From assembly GCF_000931935.2 (NCBI RefSeq), contig NZ_AZAC01000078.1:186001-250000 (forward strand): a stretch of DNA of 64,000 nt, read 5' to 3'. The notes beneath the pieces were generated by a model. That model had not been told where the DNA came from. It saw nothing but the letters and a program-made list of their open reading frames with translations, and made no database searches. A program made the translations under genes and the position numbers. Below, one piece after another: positions 46,804 through 55,550 of this stretch. This stretch comes from Dethiosulfatarculus sandiegensis (GTDB taxonomy: Bacteria > Desulfobacterota > Desulfarculia > Desulfarculales > Desulfarculaceae). Within the stretch, counting starts at the first letter, position 1. Each line of letters opens with the position of its first letter.

Positions 46804-48050
46804 ACAACCGCCGGCTAAAAATACTGCACGCCGCTGACCTCCATCTGGGGGCACCTGTGGCTGTGCCGGATTGCACCCTCTCGCCCCAGGCCGGCCAGGC
46901 CAGGGGCGAGGCGCTTTCCCGCCTGGTGAAAACCGCCATAAGGGAAAAAGCCGACCTGGTTTTTCTGGGGGGAGACGTATTTGATTCCCCCAATCCCGCA
47001 CCCGGAGCCCGGTTGACCCTTTTGCGGGCCTTAACCGAACTTGTCTCCCAAAAAATCCGGGTTTTCATAGCACCGGGAAACCACGACCCCCGCACCCCTC
47101 TATCTGTCTGGGAAAGCCTTCCTCCTGTGGAGGGAGTGCACGTTTTTGCCACCCAGGCCGAAGGCGTGGCCCTGGAAGACCTGGGGGTCTGGGTGGCGGG
47201 CTGCGCCCACAACAGCCGCCATGTGACGGAAGACCTGGCTCAAACCCTGCCGCCGCCACCCTCGGGCCTCACCGGCCTGGCCCTTTTACACTGCGACCCG
47301 ACCGGGGATATTGAAAACCAGGCTCATAAGCCCTATGCGCCTGCCGAACTTTCCCGGTTAAGGCGGGGAGATTTTGCCTTTTGGGGGTTGGGTCACTGGC
47401 ACAGGCCTCAGATCCTGAACAGATCACCGTTGGTATTGATGCCCGGAGCAGTTCAGGGAGCCCACAAAAACGAAACCGGCCCCCACGGGGCCTGGCTGGT
47501 CAAGCTGAGCGGTCAGGCCTGTGAAGCGGATTTCGCACCCCTTTCCCTGATCAACCACCACCGCCTGGACCTTAACCTGGAACCGGGGATCAAGGATCTG
47601 ACAGACCTGGCCTGGCTGATCAGCCAAAAGCTGCCGGAAAAATCCTCGGAGGAAACCGGCATTGAATGCCTTTACCTGGGTCTTTTCGGCCAGAGCCCTT
47701 TATGGCGCTATTTTCAGGGAGCGGAAGCAGATTACAGTGCCGAGGAGTTGAAAAAGGCCCTTGACCTGGCAGGGCTTGAACTCAAGACAGACGGCCTCTC
47801 CCCAATGGCGGACCCGGCTGAACTTGAGGCCGGGGAAGATGTTCTGGCCGGCTTGCTTGCCATGCTGAAAAAAATCCAGGCAGACCCGGAACAAGCGGCA
47901 TCCCTTGCCAAGCAAATAAAAAAAAACCTGCACCCCCTGGCTTGTCGGCAAAACAGCGACGACCTTGCAGGCTATATCGGCTCTCTTTTGCCCAAGGTCA
48001 GGGATCTGGCCCTGGCCTCGCTCCTTCCCCCAGAGCAGGAGAAGGAATAA
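46788..48050 (+). CDS. SbcD/YhaO-like metallophosphoesterase (DNA repair exonuclease subunit)
   Basis: This 420-residue calcineurin-like phosphoesterase has the motif order of Mre11/SbcD: HAADLHLG, FLGGDVFDSP, APGNHDPRT, LLHCDPTG and GLGHWHRPQ. The C-terminal 150 residues (LIAL-type helical capping region) match the YhaO branch. It starts at GTG 46788, overlapping the end of the amidohydrolase by 16 bases, and its stop abuts the ATG of the SbcC-like gene. The pair would form a nuclease-ATPase complex acting on DNA ends or hairpins. Confidence 0.88.
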   Translation: MADSLNNRRLKILHAADLHLGAPVAVPDCTLSPQAGQARGEALSRLVKTAIREKADLVFLGGDVFDSPNPAPGARLTLLRALTELVSQKIRVFIAPGNHDPRTPLSVWESLPPVEGVHVFATQAEGVALEDLGVWVAGCAHNSRHVTEDLAQTLPPPPSGLTGLALLHCDPTGDIENQAHKPYAPAELSRLRRGDFAFWGLGHWHRPQILNRSPLVLMPGAVQGAHKNETGPHGAWLVKLSGQACEADFAPLSLINHHRLDLNLEPGIKDLTDLAWLISQKLPEKSSEETGIECLYLGLFGQSPLWRYFQGAEADYSAEELKKALDLAGLELKTDGLSPMADPAELEAGEDVLAGLLAMLKKIQADPEQAASLAKQIKKNLHPLACRQNSDDLAGYIGSLLPKVRDLALASLLPPEQEKE

Positions 48051-50834
48051 ATGCGGTTTTTGCGCATAACCTCAGGTGGTTTTGGCAAGCTTGCCTCGGG
48101 CAGGTCCTGGGAGCTCAGCCCTGGCCTCAACCTCTTTCAGGCGCCGAACGAATCCGGCAAGAGCACCCTGGTTGAGCTTATCACCGGTTTATTCTACGGC
48201 TTTGGACCCAAAAAGAACGGTTTTCATCCCTACACCCCCTGGCAAGGGGGAGAAACCGGCGGCGAGCTGGGCTATGAACTTGCCAACCACCGCCGTTTCA
48301 CCTTAAGACGCCACCTGACCGGCCGGGGTGAAGACGCGGGTTTATGGGATGAAGCGGGCAATCCCGTAATCTTAAGGGAAGAATCTTTTGGCCGGGCCCA
48401 TCTGGGAGTCGATGCCGGGGTTTTCAAGACAGTCACCCGCATATTGCTCGATGATCTGGAACAGGCTTTTAGCGGAAACGGCAAGGAAAAGGCCCAGACC
48501 CAGGAAAGGCTCTTGGGTTTCTTTTTTCAGGAAGCCGCGGCCAAAGGCAGGCTGGCCAATCCCCTTGCGGTTAAGCAGGCCTGGCAAAAACGCGCCTCCC
48601 TGCTATTCAGCCGGGATAAAAGGCAGGGCAAGGAAGACAAAAACCTCCTGGCCCGGCTTGACCAGGCCCATATTGAACTGAGCCGGGCCGGGGAAAACGA
48701 AAAAAAGGCGGAACTTCTGACCCGCCGCCTGGAAGAGCTCAAGCAAGAGCTGAAGGCCCTTGAACAGGACAGGGAAAACAAGGCCCTTCTCCTCAAGGAC
48801 TCCCTGGAGCAGATCGAGCAAATCAGGCAGCAGAACCGGGCGCATGCCATTCTAGATGAATTAAAGGAGCTTGGACGGGCCGGAACAACAGGGGAGGAGG
48901 CCTATCAAAAGGCCCTTAATCTGTCGGACCGGATCAAGACCACGGCCCAAACCAAAAGCGAGTTGGGAGAACAGGCCTATTCCGCCCGGACTCAGGCCAG
49001 GGAGATCACCGGCGGCAGACGCCCGGCGGACTGGGCCCAGACCCTGGACCAACTGGCGTTGGGGCTTTTTGCCTGGGAAAACCAGGTTGAGGAACTCGAG
49101 TCCCTGGAGGCGGAGATAAAAAAAACCGCCCGGGAATTTTCCGAAGAATTCGAGGTCCGGCCTGAGCTGCTGAACCAAAGGGATCCTGATTTCTGGCAAG
49201 GGGTGCAGGAAAAACAGACCGAAATATTGGGTGCAAAAACCTCCCTGCGCCAGGTGGAAGAAGAGATGGAGGGCATGAACCGCCAGGCCGGAGCCGGTCT
49301 GCCCGCCCTTTTTGCGGGGCTTTTTTTCACCCTGGGCGGACTAGGATTGGTTATCTGGTGGCGCTTGACCCAGCCCGGCTCCCTGCCCGCCGTCCTGGGA
49401 GGGATCTCCGCCCTGGTGGGGGCGGGCCTCACCCTGGTGGGCTACACCATGCGCAGCAAGGGCGCTCATTGGCAGGCGGCCCAGGCCAGGCGCGAACTGC
49501 GTCAAGACCATATGGCGGGGCTTCAAGAAGACTTAAAGGAAATGCTTGAAGGGCTAAACCTGCCCGACCCCCTGTTGGAGCCGGTGAGACTGGAACAAGC
49601 CATGGGAAAAGCCCAGGAACTGGCTGACAAGGAAAACCTGCTCCATGAAAAACAAGAAGAGCAAGCCCAGGCCAGGGAACGCATAGACCAGACCCTGAAA
49701 TCTTTGGGAGTGGAGCTTTCCCCGACGCTTTCGCCTGCTGCAGAGGTTCTGAGCCAAATCATGCAAAATAAAACCCTGGGGCATTTCCAAAGAGTTCCGG
49801 GCTACAGCTTTTTTGATTTCCTGAAGCGGAGGGCCTGGAATTCCCTGGACGAGGATGATTTAGGCCCAACCGGCGCCATGTCGCCCCACGATGCCCTGCA
49901 AAAAGCCAGGCAGGCTTGTCGCCAGGCAGACCGCTTGTCGCTTAAGGCCGACGACCTGGAAAAGCGGGCCGCCCAGACAGGTGAAGAATTGCAGGACCTG
50001 GAAAAACAGTTTGCCGAACTCTGCGACCGGGAGGGGCAGCCGGATCTCGCCGCCCTTAAGAAGGCAAGGGAGCGAGGCTCAAAATCTGCGGAATTAAAGG
50101 CCAAACTGGAAGAAGTTCAAAAGAGCCCGCTAAAAGTAGGCACAGCCCTGCCGGATCTGAACCAGGCCGAAAAAAACGCGGAAGATATAAAGCAAAGACT
50201 GGCCCAAATAGACCAAAAGGCCCTGGAGCTTGGCAGGGAAAGGGGCCAGACCGAAGAAAAACTGGACCACCTGAGCAGACAGACAACAATGGCCCAGGCT
50301 GCCGAGAATCTAAGCGCCCTGGAGCAAAAAAGGTCTCTTCTGGCCAGGGAATATGACACCCTGGTTCTGGCTGATGAACTCCTGGGCGCGGCCATGGATC
50401 AATTCAGGACCCGCTCCCAGCCCGCGCTTTTCAAAAGGGCCGCCAAATATCTGGCCATAGCCACAGACGGGGCCTATGAATGGCTGGGAAGCGATTTCTT
50501 TAACCTGGACCGCAAAAAGGAGCCCACCCTAAGGGCGGGAAGCGGTCCCGGCTCTGCCGAAAGAGAGGCCTCGATTCTTTCCCGTGGGGCCAGGGACCAG
50601 CTCTACCTTTGTCTGCGTCTGGCCCTGGCTGATGAAATCACCCATAATTCAGAACCGCTGCCCCTTATTCTCGATGACCCGCTGGTGAACTTCGACCCCA
50701 AACGCCTGTGGAACACCATGCGCATGTTGGCCCATATTGCCAAGAAAAGGCAGGTCCTGTTTTTCACCTGTCACGAACTGCAAGCCGGTATGCTTAAAAA
50801 AGCCGGTCCCTGCCAAGTGCTCGACCTGATCTGA
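48051..50834 (+). CDS. SbcC/YhaN-like SMC-type ATPase with central membrane segments
   Basis: This 927-residue Rad50/SbcC-type ATPase has Walker A APNESGKST at 31-39. Long coiled coils span about 175-380 and 480-830. Walker B is at the end (PLILDDPLVNFDPKRLW), with signature region LSRGARDQLYLCLRLALADE. Two hydrophobic helices at about 415-433 and 445-463 sit mid-molecule where Rad50 has its zinc hook; this is typical of the YhaN branch and implies membrane anchoring. It is translationally adjacent (no gap) to the SbcD-like subunit. The partner nuclease and ATPase probably act together in DNA-end processing. Confidence 0.9.
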   Translation: MRFLRITSGGFGKLASGRSWELSPGLNLFQAPNESGKSTLVELITGLFYGFGPKKNGFHPYTPWQGGETGGELGYELANHRRFTLRRHLTGRGEDAGLWDEAGNPVILREESFGRAHLGVDAGVFKTVTRILLDDLEQAFSGNGKEKAQTQERLLGFFFQEAAAKGRLANPLAVKQAWQKRASLLFSRDKRQGKEDKNLLARLDQAHIELSRAGENEKKAELLTRRLEELKQELKALEQDRENKALLLKDSLEQIEQIRQQNRAHAILDELKELGRAGTTGEEAYQKALNLSDRIKTTAQTKSELGEQAYSARTQAREITGGRRPADWAQTLDQLALGLFAWENQVEELESLEAEIKKTAREFSEEFEVRPELLNQRDPDFWQGVQEKQTEILGAKTSLRQVEEEMEGMNRQAGAGLPALFAGLFFTLGGLGLVIWWRLTQPGSLPAVLGGISALVGAGLTLVGYTMRSKGAHWQAAQARRELRQDHMAGLQEDLKEMLEGLNLPDPLLEPVRLEQAMGKAQELADKENLLHEKQEEQAQARERIDQTLKSLGVELSPTLSPAAEVLSQIMQNKTLGHFQRVPGYSFFDFLKRRAWNSLDEDDLGPTGAMSPHDALQKARQACRQADRLSLKADDLEKRAAQTGEELQDLEKQFAELCDREGQPDLAALKKARERGSKSAELKAKLEEVQKSPLKVGTALPDLNQAEKNAEDIKQRLAQIDQKALELGRERGQTEEKLDHLSRQTTMAQAAENLSALEQKRSLLAREYDTLVLADELLGAAMDQFRTRSQPALFKRAAKYLAIATDGAYEWLGSDFFNLDRKKEPTLRAGSGPGSAEREASILSRGARDQLYLCLRLALADEITHNSEPLPLILDDPLVNFDPKRLWNTMRMLAHIAKKRQVLFFTCHELQAGMLKKAGPCQVLDLI

Positions 50835-50882
50835 ACCGGGCCGGATAGTCTCCCCCGTCCGGCTGCTGCTACGGGCTTTTTT

Positions 50883-51620
50883 TCATCCCAGGGCGCAGAA
50901 GCTGAGCAGCACCACCGCCTCGGACAATTCAATGGCGGCGCCCAGGTTGTCCCCGGTCACCCCGCCCAGGCGGCGCTTGAACCAAAGTCCCAGGATCAGC
51001 CCCAGCACAGCCACCCAAAAGGCGGCCACCAGGCCTTTAAGCCCGGCCAACAGACCTGCCGCGGCCAAGGCGGTGATGGTGGAGGCAAAAAAGGGCGTGA
51101 GGTTTTGAACCTGGGCATGGGCCGCGCCCAGCCCCTTGCCGGGTGTGGCCGGAGGCATCAGGACCGAAAGAGCGGCGGCCAGGGCCCTGGCCAAAGGCGG
51201 AGCCACCAGAAGAGCGGTCACGGCGGTCTCCGGAGAAAGAGAGGCCAAGGCCCCGAACTTGATCATAAAAAGGCCGCAGACCGCCGAAAGGCCAAAGGAG
51301 CCCAGGTGGCTGTCTTTCATGATCTCCAAGGCCCGTTCCCGGCTGGTCATATGCACCAGGGCATCTGCTGAATCAGCCAACCCGTCTATATGTAAAAAAC
51401 GGCTGGAGGCGGCCCAAATAAAAATCATAAGCGCGGCCACGGCCAAGGGGGGGAACAACTGTTGAAACAGATAACCCGCCAGGGCCAGAAAGCCGCCCAT
51501 GATAAGCCCCACCAGACCAAACCAGGACCTGGCCCTGGAGAAATCACCCGGCATGGCTGCGTATTTAGAGCGCAGGGTGATGATGGTTAGAAACTGCAGG
51601 GCCAGGAGAAAATCGCCCAA
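50883..51620 (-). CDS. cobS: Cobalamin (adenosylcobinamide-GDP ribazoletransferase) synthase CobS
   Basis: This 245-residue membrane enzyme joins adenosylcobinamide-GDP to alpha-ribazole, the last step of the cobalamin nucleotide loop. It shows LLALQFLTIITL at the start, HIDGLADSADAL (metal/substrate motif) and VTGDNLGAAIELSEAVVLL at the end, with about six helices. The start is set at TTG 51620, preceded by a perfect GGGAGG; extension to 51764 would include the hairpin region and no homology. It is the last gene of the cob operon. Confidence 0.92.
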   Translation of the reverse strand: MGDFLLALQFLTIITLRSKYAAMPGDFSRARSWFGLVGLIMGGFLALAGYLFQQLFPPLAVAALMIFIWAASSRFLHIDGLADSADALVHMTSRERALEIMKDSHLGSFGLSAVCGLFMIKFGALASLSPETAVTALLVAPPLARALAAALSVLMPPATPGKGLGAAHAQVQNLTPFFASTITALAAAGLLAGLKGLVAAFWVAVLGLILGLWFKRRLGGVTGDNLGAAIELSEAVVLLSFCALG

Positions 51621-51660
51621 AAGATCCTCCCTAAAGTTAATACAATGATCCAGCGGCCCG

Positions 51661-51796
51661 CCGAATTGCGAGGCTTTCCTAAGACTCGTAATTCGGGCCA
51701 CTTGGCAAAACCCAAGTTTTTGCCAAGTGGCCTCTGACAAAGTGCAGATGGACTTTGTCAGCAAGCTAACACCCAGAACCTTCGGCCCTGGGTGTT
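51661..51796 (-). repeat. Four back-to-back hairpins between cobT and cobS
   Basis: On the transcribed minus strand the order is: a 9-bp stem AACACCCAG/CTGGGTGTT (51768-51796); a 9-bp stem CTGACAAAG/CTTTGTCAG (51734-51761); a perfect 15-bp stem GGCCACTTGGCAAAA/TTTTGCCAAGTGGCC (51696-51732); and a 12-bp stem CCGAATTACGAG/CTCGCAATTCGG with one wobble (51661-51696). None is followed by a proper T tract, and each differs in sequence. They fill the cobT-cobS gap up to 40 bases before the TTG start. Confidence 0.85.
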
Positions 51797-51800
51797 TATC

Positions 51801-52862
51801 TCAGTCTTCGTGGCCGATAACACCGGCTGACTCAAAGGTCGCCATTTCGTTAAAGATCGCCACGGCAGCCCTGACCACGGCCACGGAAAGGGCGGCTCCG
51901 GTGCCTTCGCCCAGGCGCATATCCAGATCCAAAAGCGGTTCCAGGGCCATGCCTTTGAGCATGGCGGCCTGTCCCTTTTCCACTGAGGCGTGACCACTGA
52001 AGAAATAGGGCAAGGCCTCCGGGCAGATGCGGCAGGCCACAAAACCGCCGGCCGTGCTGATGATGCCGTCTAAGATAACCGGCACGCCCAGGGAAGCGGC
52101 CTTGAGCGCATAACCGGCGATGGCGGCGATTTCCAAACCGCCCAGGGCGGCCAGAACCCCGACTGAATCACAAGGATTAAGATCCTTATGAAGCTCAAGA
52201 GCGCCTTTAATGTAATCCACCTTGCGGGCCAGGCCCTCGTCATCCAAACCGGTTCCCCTGCCGGTCACCTCGGCGGGATTTTTTTGCAGGAAAAACGCAG
52301 CCAGGGCGGAAGAGGAAGTGGTGTTGCCAATGCCCATCTCGCCGGGAATCAAAAGATCGCAGCCCGAGTCGATCAACTCCCGGGCCACCTTGGCTCCGGC
52401 CATCATGGCGTCGAGCGCCTCTTCGCGGGTCATGGCCGGTTCCCGTAAAAAGCTTTTGGTGCCCCGGGCGACCTTGGCGTGAATCAAGTCGGGCGCGTCT
52501 TCAAAATCATGATCCACACCCACATCCACCACCTTGACCACGGAGTCCACCTGACGGCATAGTACGTTCATGGCCGCGCCGCCGCTCAAAAAATTATAAA
52601 CCATCTGGGCGGTGACTTCCCTGGGGTAGAGGCTCACTCCATCCAAGGCCGAGCCGTGGTCCGCGGCAAAAATCGCCGCTCCGCAGGTGGGCTGCTTGAG
52701 CTCAAGGCTTCCCTTGATAATGCACAAGCGGGCGGCCACCTGTTCCAGCCGGCCCAAAGCGCCCCTGGGTTTGGTCAGGTTGTCCAGATGGACCTGAGCC
52801 TTTTCCGCCATTTCGGTTGCCGGTTCTTTTATCTGCCTAAGAATCTCTTCAAGTCTGTGCAT
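51801..52862 (-). CDS. cobT: Nicotinate-nucleotide:dimethylbenzimidazole phosphoribosyltransferase CobT
   Basis: This 353-residue CobT activates the lower-ligand base by transferring phosphoribose from nicotinate mononucleotide. It has LTKPRGALGRLEQVAARL, FAADHGSALDGVSLYPREVTAQM (split by a turn), PGEMGIGNTTSSSALAAF and the catalytic glutamate near the C-terminus (LDLDMRLGEGTGAAL). It lies between cobU and cobS on one transcript, and its stop is followed at once by the hairpin cluster. Confidence 0.96.
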   Translation of the reverse strand: MHRLEEILRQIKEPATEMAEKAQVHLDNLTKPRGALGRLEQVAARLCIIKGSLELKQPTCGAAIFAADHGSALDGVSLYPREVTAQMVYNFLSGGAAMNVLCRQVDSVVKVVDVGVDHDFEDAPDLIHAKVARGTKSFLREPAMTREEALDAMMAGAKVARELIDSGCDLLIPGEMGIGNTTSSSALAAFFLQKNPAEVTGRGTGLDDEGLARKVDYIKGALELHKDLNPCDSVGVLAALGGLEIAAIAGYALKAASLGVPVILDGIISTAGGFVACRICPEALPYFFSGHASVEKGQAAMLKGMALEPLLDLDMRLGEGTGAALSVAVVRAAVAIFNEMATFESAGVIGHED

Positions 52863-52876
52863 GCTGGATTAACTCC

Positions 52877-53425
52877 TCAAAAAAGGGCTGGCCCTTTTAA
52901 AACCAAAGGTATGCCGGCGCTCACCAATATGGCCTGCTCACAGGTGCGGCCCATGAGCTGGTTCAAACCGCCGGCCAAGTCGCGATATCTTCTTGCCAGG
53001 GCGTTCTCGGGTACAATACCCATCCCCACTTCATTGGCCACCAAAATAACCTTTGCCTCAAGCCGAGGGATAACATCGCTAAGCTCCCGGCATTTTGTCA
53101 GAATCTCTTCATCATCCAGATTCTCGAGGGTCATGAGGTTGCTGAGCCAGAGGGTGAGACAATCCACCAGGAGCACCTTGTCCCGATGATCAATCCCAAG
53201 CAGTGCGTCCTTTAAATTAACCGATTCCTCCAGGGTTGACCAGGCAGGCCCCCGATCCATCTGGTGCCTTTTTATGCGGACCTCCATTTCCTGGTCCCAG
53301 GCCTGGGCAGTGGCCACGTAGACCGGCCTTTTGCCGCTCTTTTCGGCCAGGCTTTGGGCCAGGCTGCTTTTGCCGCTTTTTGCCCCGCCCACCACAAAAA
53401 CGCTTCCAGGCGAATTGAGATTCAT
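52877..53425 (-). CDS. cobU: Adenosylcobinamide kinase/guanylyltransferase CobU
   Basis: This 182-residue bifunctional enzyme phosphorylates adenosylcobinamide and couples it to GMP. It has the P-loop GGAKSGKS at 13-20, the guanylyl-accepting histidine region RIKRHQMDRGPAW and VLLVDCLTLWLSNLM. It ends 14 bases before cobT. It is the first gene of the cob unit. No corrin-ring synthesis genes are present, so this operon serves assembly of the nucleotide loop or salvage. Confidence 0.95.
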   Translation of the reverse strand: MNLNSPGSVFVVGGAKSGKSSLAQSLAEKSGKRPVYVATAQAWDQEMEVRIKRHQMDRGPAWSTLEESVNLKDALLGIDHRDKVLLVDCLTLWLSNLMTLENLDDEEILTKCRELSDVIPRLEAKVILVANEVGMGIVPENALARRYRDLAGGLNQLMGRTCEQAILVSAGIPLVLKGPALF

Positions 53426-53962
53426 CCTTTAGTAATCCTTCTTTCGGGTATGGGCTAACAGGATATTGGAAAAGGGCTTCCAAGCCTTTTCAATCTGAAC
53501 CGGATTTTAAAGCCGGAATATTTCAGTGCGCCTTCGTGCCCGGACCTTAAAAAAACAAAACCGCGTCAAGGCCGTCTCGGTGGCGCACTTGGCAGGCATT
53601 TTTCTTTGGCCTGCCTATTTTCCCCAACCATCTTATCACTTGGGGCAAACCTCGACACCCCTTGCCTTGTTCATACACCCGGTTCTTCTTTGCTATAAAC
53701 AAAACGCCCCCAGGCTCTGAGTATGGATTCCTGTTTATCCTCCCAAAACCGGTTTAACCTTGATTGACAGGCTTTTTCTCCAAGGGCTAATATAGCATTT
53801 TAAAATTCCCCAAAACTTAATTGATTATATGATTAAAAATCATGATTTATGTCTCCCTCTTTTATAAGCTATGGCTGTTTTTATAGAACAGCTAAGCGAA
53901 TTGGATTCTCCATGACAAATCATGTGATTATTTCCAGCTAGAAATGATTTAAGGAGAAGGCC
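53426..53962. other. Divergent intergenic region between cobU and secreted protein gene
   Basis: These 537 bases lack the conserved boxes of a cobalamin riboswitch on the cobU side. Seen instead are a 7-bp hairpin at 53591-53615 (GGCAGGC/GCCTGCC) and two short palindromes near the plus-strand gene: ATGATT-AAA-AATCAT (53829-53843) and CATGA-CAAA-TCATG (53911-53924), possible operators. No gene is supported. Confidence 0.45.
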
Positions 53963-55495
53963 GTGGCGCATTTATGGTTCAAGGCACAAATAAACAGGCT
54001 GAATCCCTTAACTGAGTTTCCTCAAACACCTTTTCGTCTTTTTATTCTCTGCTCTCTGCTTGTCTTCAGCTCAACCATATGTGTATTCTCTCCCCCTGCC
54101 CTGGCCGGGCAGGACCCGCCGGCCAGGCAATGCTGCGCCAGGGTCTTTGCGGCCGGGTTGGAATTGGGCTGGGCTGAAGCCACCGCCAGGCTGTCTTTTC
54201 AATCGGACAACGACATAATCACCCACCTCAACCGGGCCGCCGCCCATATCCGGGCAGCCAACACCTTTTGTTCCGCCTTGAACCCGGCCTGGAAAGGCCA
54301 TGGCAATATGACCAGGCAGCTGAACGCCTTGGCCCAAAAAATCGCAGAAAAACCAACCCCCGAGACAAGGGAGGAAATAGCGGATTTTATCGCCCGTAAA
54401 TCCCCCCATTACGCAGGCGCCTTGCGCAACCAGATAATAGCGAGCCGCAAGGTTCACAAAGACACGTGCACGGCCAACTATTTTCTCCTGGGGTTTCACC
54501 TGGCCAGAGCCCATTACATATTCCAGGTGGCGAAAGATCCGGGGACTCCCGCCAAGCTTAAGGACAAGTTAAAACAATCAGCCCAAAGAGGGATAAAAAC
54601 CGCGCTGAATTTTCTACAAAGCCTGGAAAAGGTAAAACCAGTGACCGGTCACTGTGTGGAACTTTGGCGAAAAGGCTTTATCAAAGACCGCCTCACCCAG
54701 ATCCTGGGGAACAAGGGCCTTGATCTTAGCCTGCTCACAGGGCTGACCCAGAGCTATTGGGAGGACGCCCTGGACGCCATGAACTCTGGAGTCGCCGAGT
54801 TGAATATCCGGCCCTGCAGCGGCAGAGTCCTGGGCCTTCAGGTTATTTTCAGACCATCTTCGGCCAGGCGGGGCATAAACGGCAGCTCCGCCATACTCAT
54901 CCAGCCCAGGGGTGGTGAGGGCCCTTTTTCCCTAAAATGGCAGCTTTTAACTCCCGGGCAAAAGGTGCTGGCCCAAAAGACTAAAAAACTCCCCAAAAGC
55001 GGAATTCGCCTGACCTGGAAAACCAAGGCCCCAGGGACCGGGACCTATACCCTAAGGGCCAGGGCCAAGGATAAAACAGGACAATGGACGGTCTGGAAGA
55101 GAATGTTCATTCAGGTCACAGACTCAACCGGGCTAAAAATTCCGTTCCATCTTTCCTGTCGTAAAAAGCAAAACCGGGAAAAAGGCTGCTGTTGTTTCAA
55201 GGGGACTCACACCTATTTGTTTCCTTCCCACCCGATTACAAAGATAAAGGCCCGCTTTGACACGGGGAAAAAACTCAACTGTAAGAGCAGGGTTGTTTTC
55301 CAGATCCGTGAAAACAATAAATGGCGCACCATAAAAACAGTGAACGCGGTTTCCTCAAGAGGGGACAAAACCGTGGCCCCCACGGATGTGCTGATTCCGG
55401 TGGGCAAAAAAATAGACGGGTTTCGCCTTAAAGACGGCTGCCGTTGCTGCATAGACGACTCTGAGATATGGCTTAAGTCAGCCGGGGGCCGCTAA
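53963..55495 (+). CDS. Secreted cysteine-rich protein of unknown function
   Basis: This 510-residue protein has a long, basic N-region then a hydrophobic signal (LFILCSLLVFSSTICVF, probable cleavage after ALA). Residues about 55-250 are mostly helical (QLNALAQKIAEKPTPETREE; KDKLKQSAQRGIKTALNFL). Residues about 300-395 look like a beta-sandwich (LRARAKDKTGQWTVWKRMFI). The C-terminal 110 residues carry most of the cysteines (EKGCCCFKG, KLNCKS, DGCRCCIDDSEIWL), a CC-rich module perhaps stabilised by disulphides. GTG 53963 is supported by AAGGAGAAGG. No family is recognised; it is monocistronic and periplasmic or extracellular. Confidence 0.75.
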   Translation: MAHLWFKAQINRLNPLTEFPQTPFRLFILCSLLVFSSTICVFSPPALAGQDPPARQCCARVFAAGLELGWAEATARLSFQSDNDIITHLNRAAAHIRAANTFCSALNPAWKGHGNMTRQLNALAQKIAEKPTPETREEIADFIARKSPHYAGALRNQIIASRKVHKDTCTANYFLLGFHLARAHYIFQVAKDPGTPAKLKDKLKQSAQRGIKTALNFLQSLEKVKPVTGHCVELWRKGFIKDRLTQILGNKGLDLSLLTGLTQSYWEDALDAMNSGVAELNIRPCSGRVLGLQVIFRPSSARRGINGSSAILIQPRGGEGPFSLKWQLLTPGQKVLAQKTKKLPKSGIRLTWKTKAPGTGTYTLRARAKDKTGQWTVWKRMFIQVTDSTGLKIPFHLSCRKKQNREKGCCCFKGTHTYLFPSHPITKIKARFDTGKKLNCKSRVVFQIRENNKWRTIKTVNAVSSRGDKTVAPTDVLIPVGKKIDGFRLKDGCRCCIDDSEIWLKSAGGR

Positions 55496-55526
55496 AAAAA
55501 CCGGGCCCCATCAAGAGAGGGCCCGG
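55494..55526 (-). terminator. Rho-independent terminator after htrA
   Basis: On the minus strand, CCGGGCCC-10 nt-GGGCCCGG is followed by TTTTTTT. It lies about 25 bases beyond the htrA stop and touches the end of the convergent secreted-protein gene. Confidence 0.88.
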
Positions 55527-55550
55527 CTGTCTAACTGATTTATTTAAGGG

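Noticed and set aside
53426-53800. Cobalamin riboswitch upstream of cobU
   Set aside because: I looked for the conserved B12 box and core segments on the minus strand and did not find them; only a small hairpin is present.
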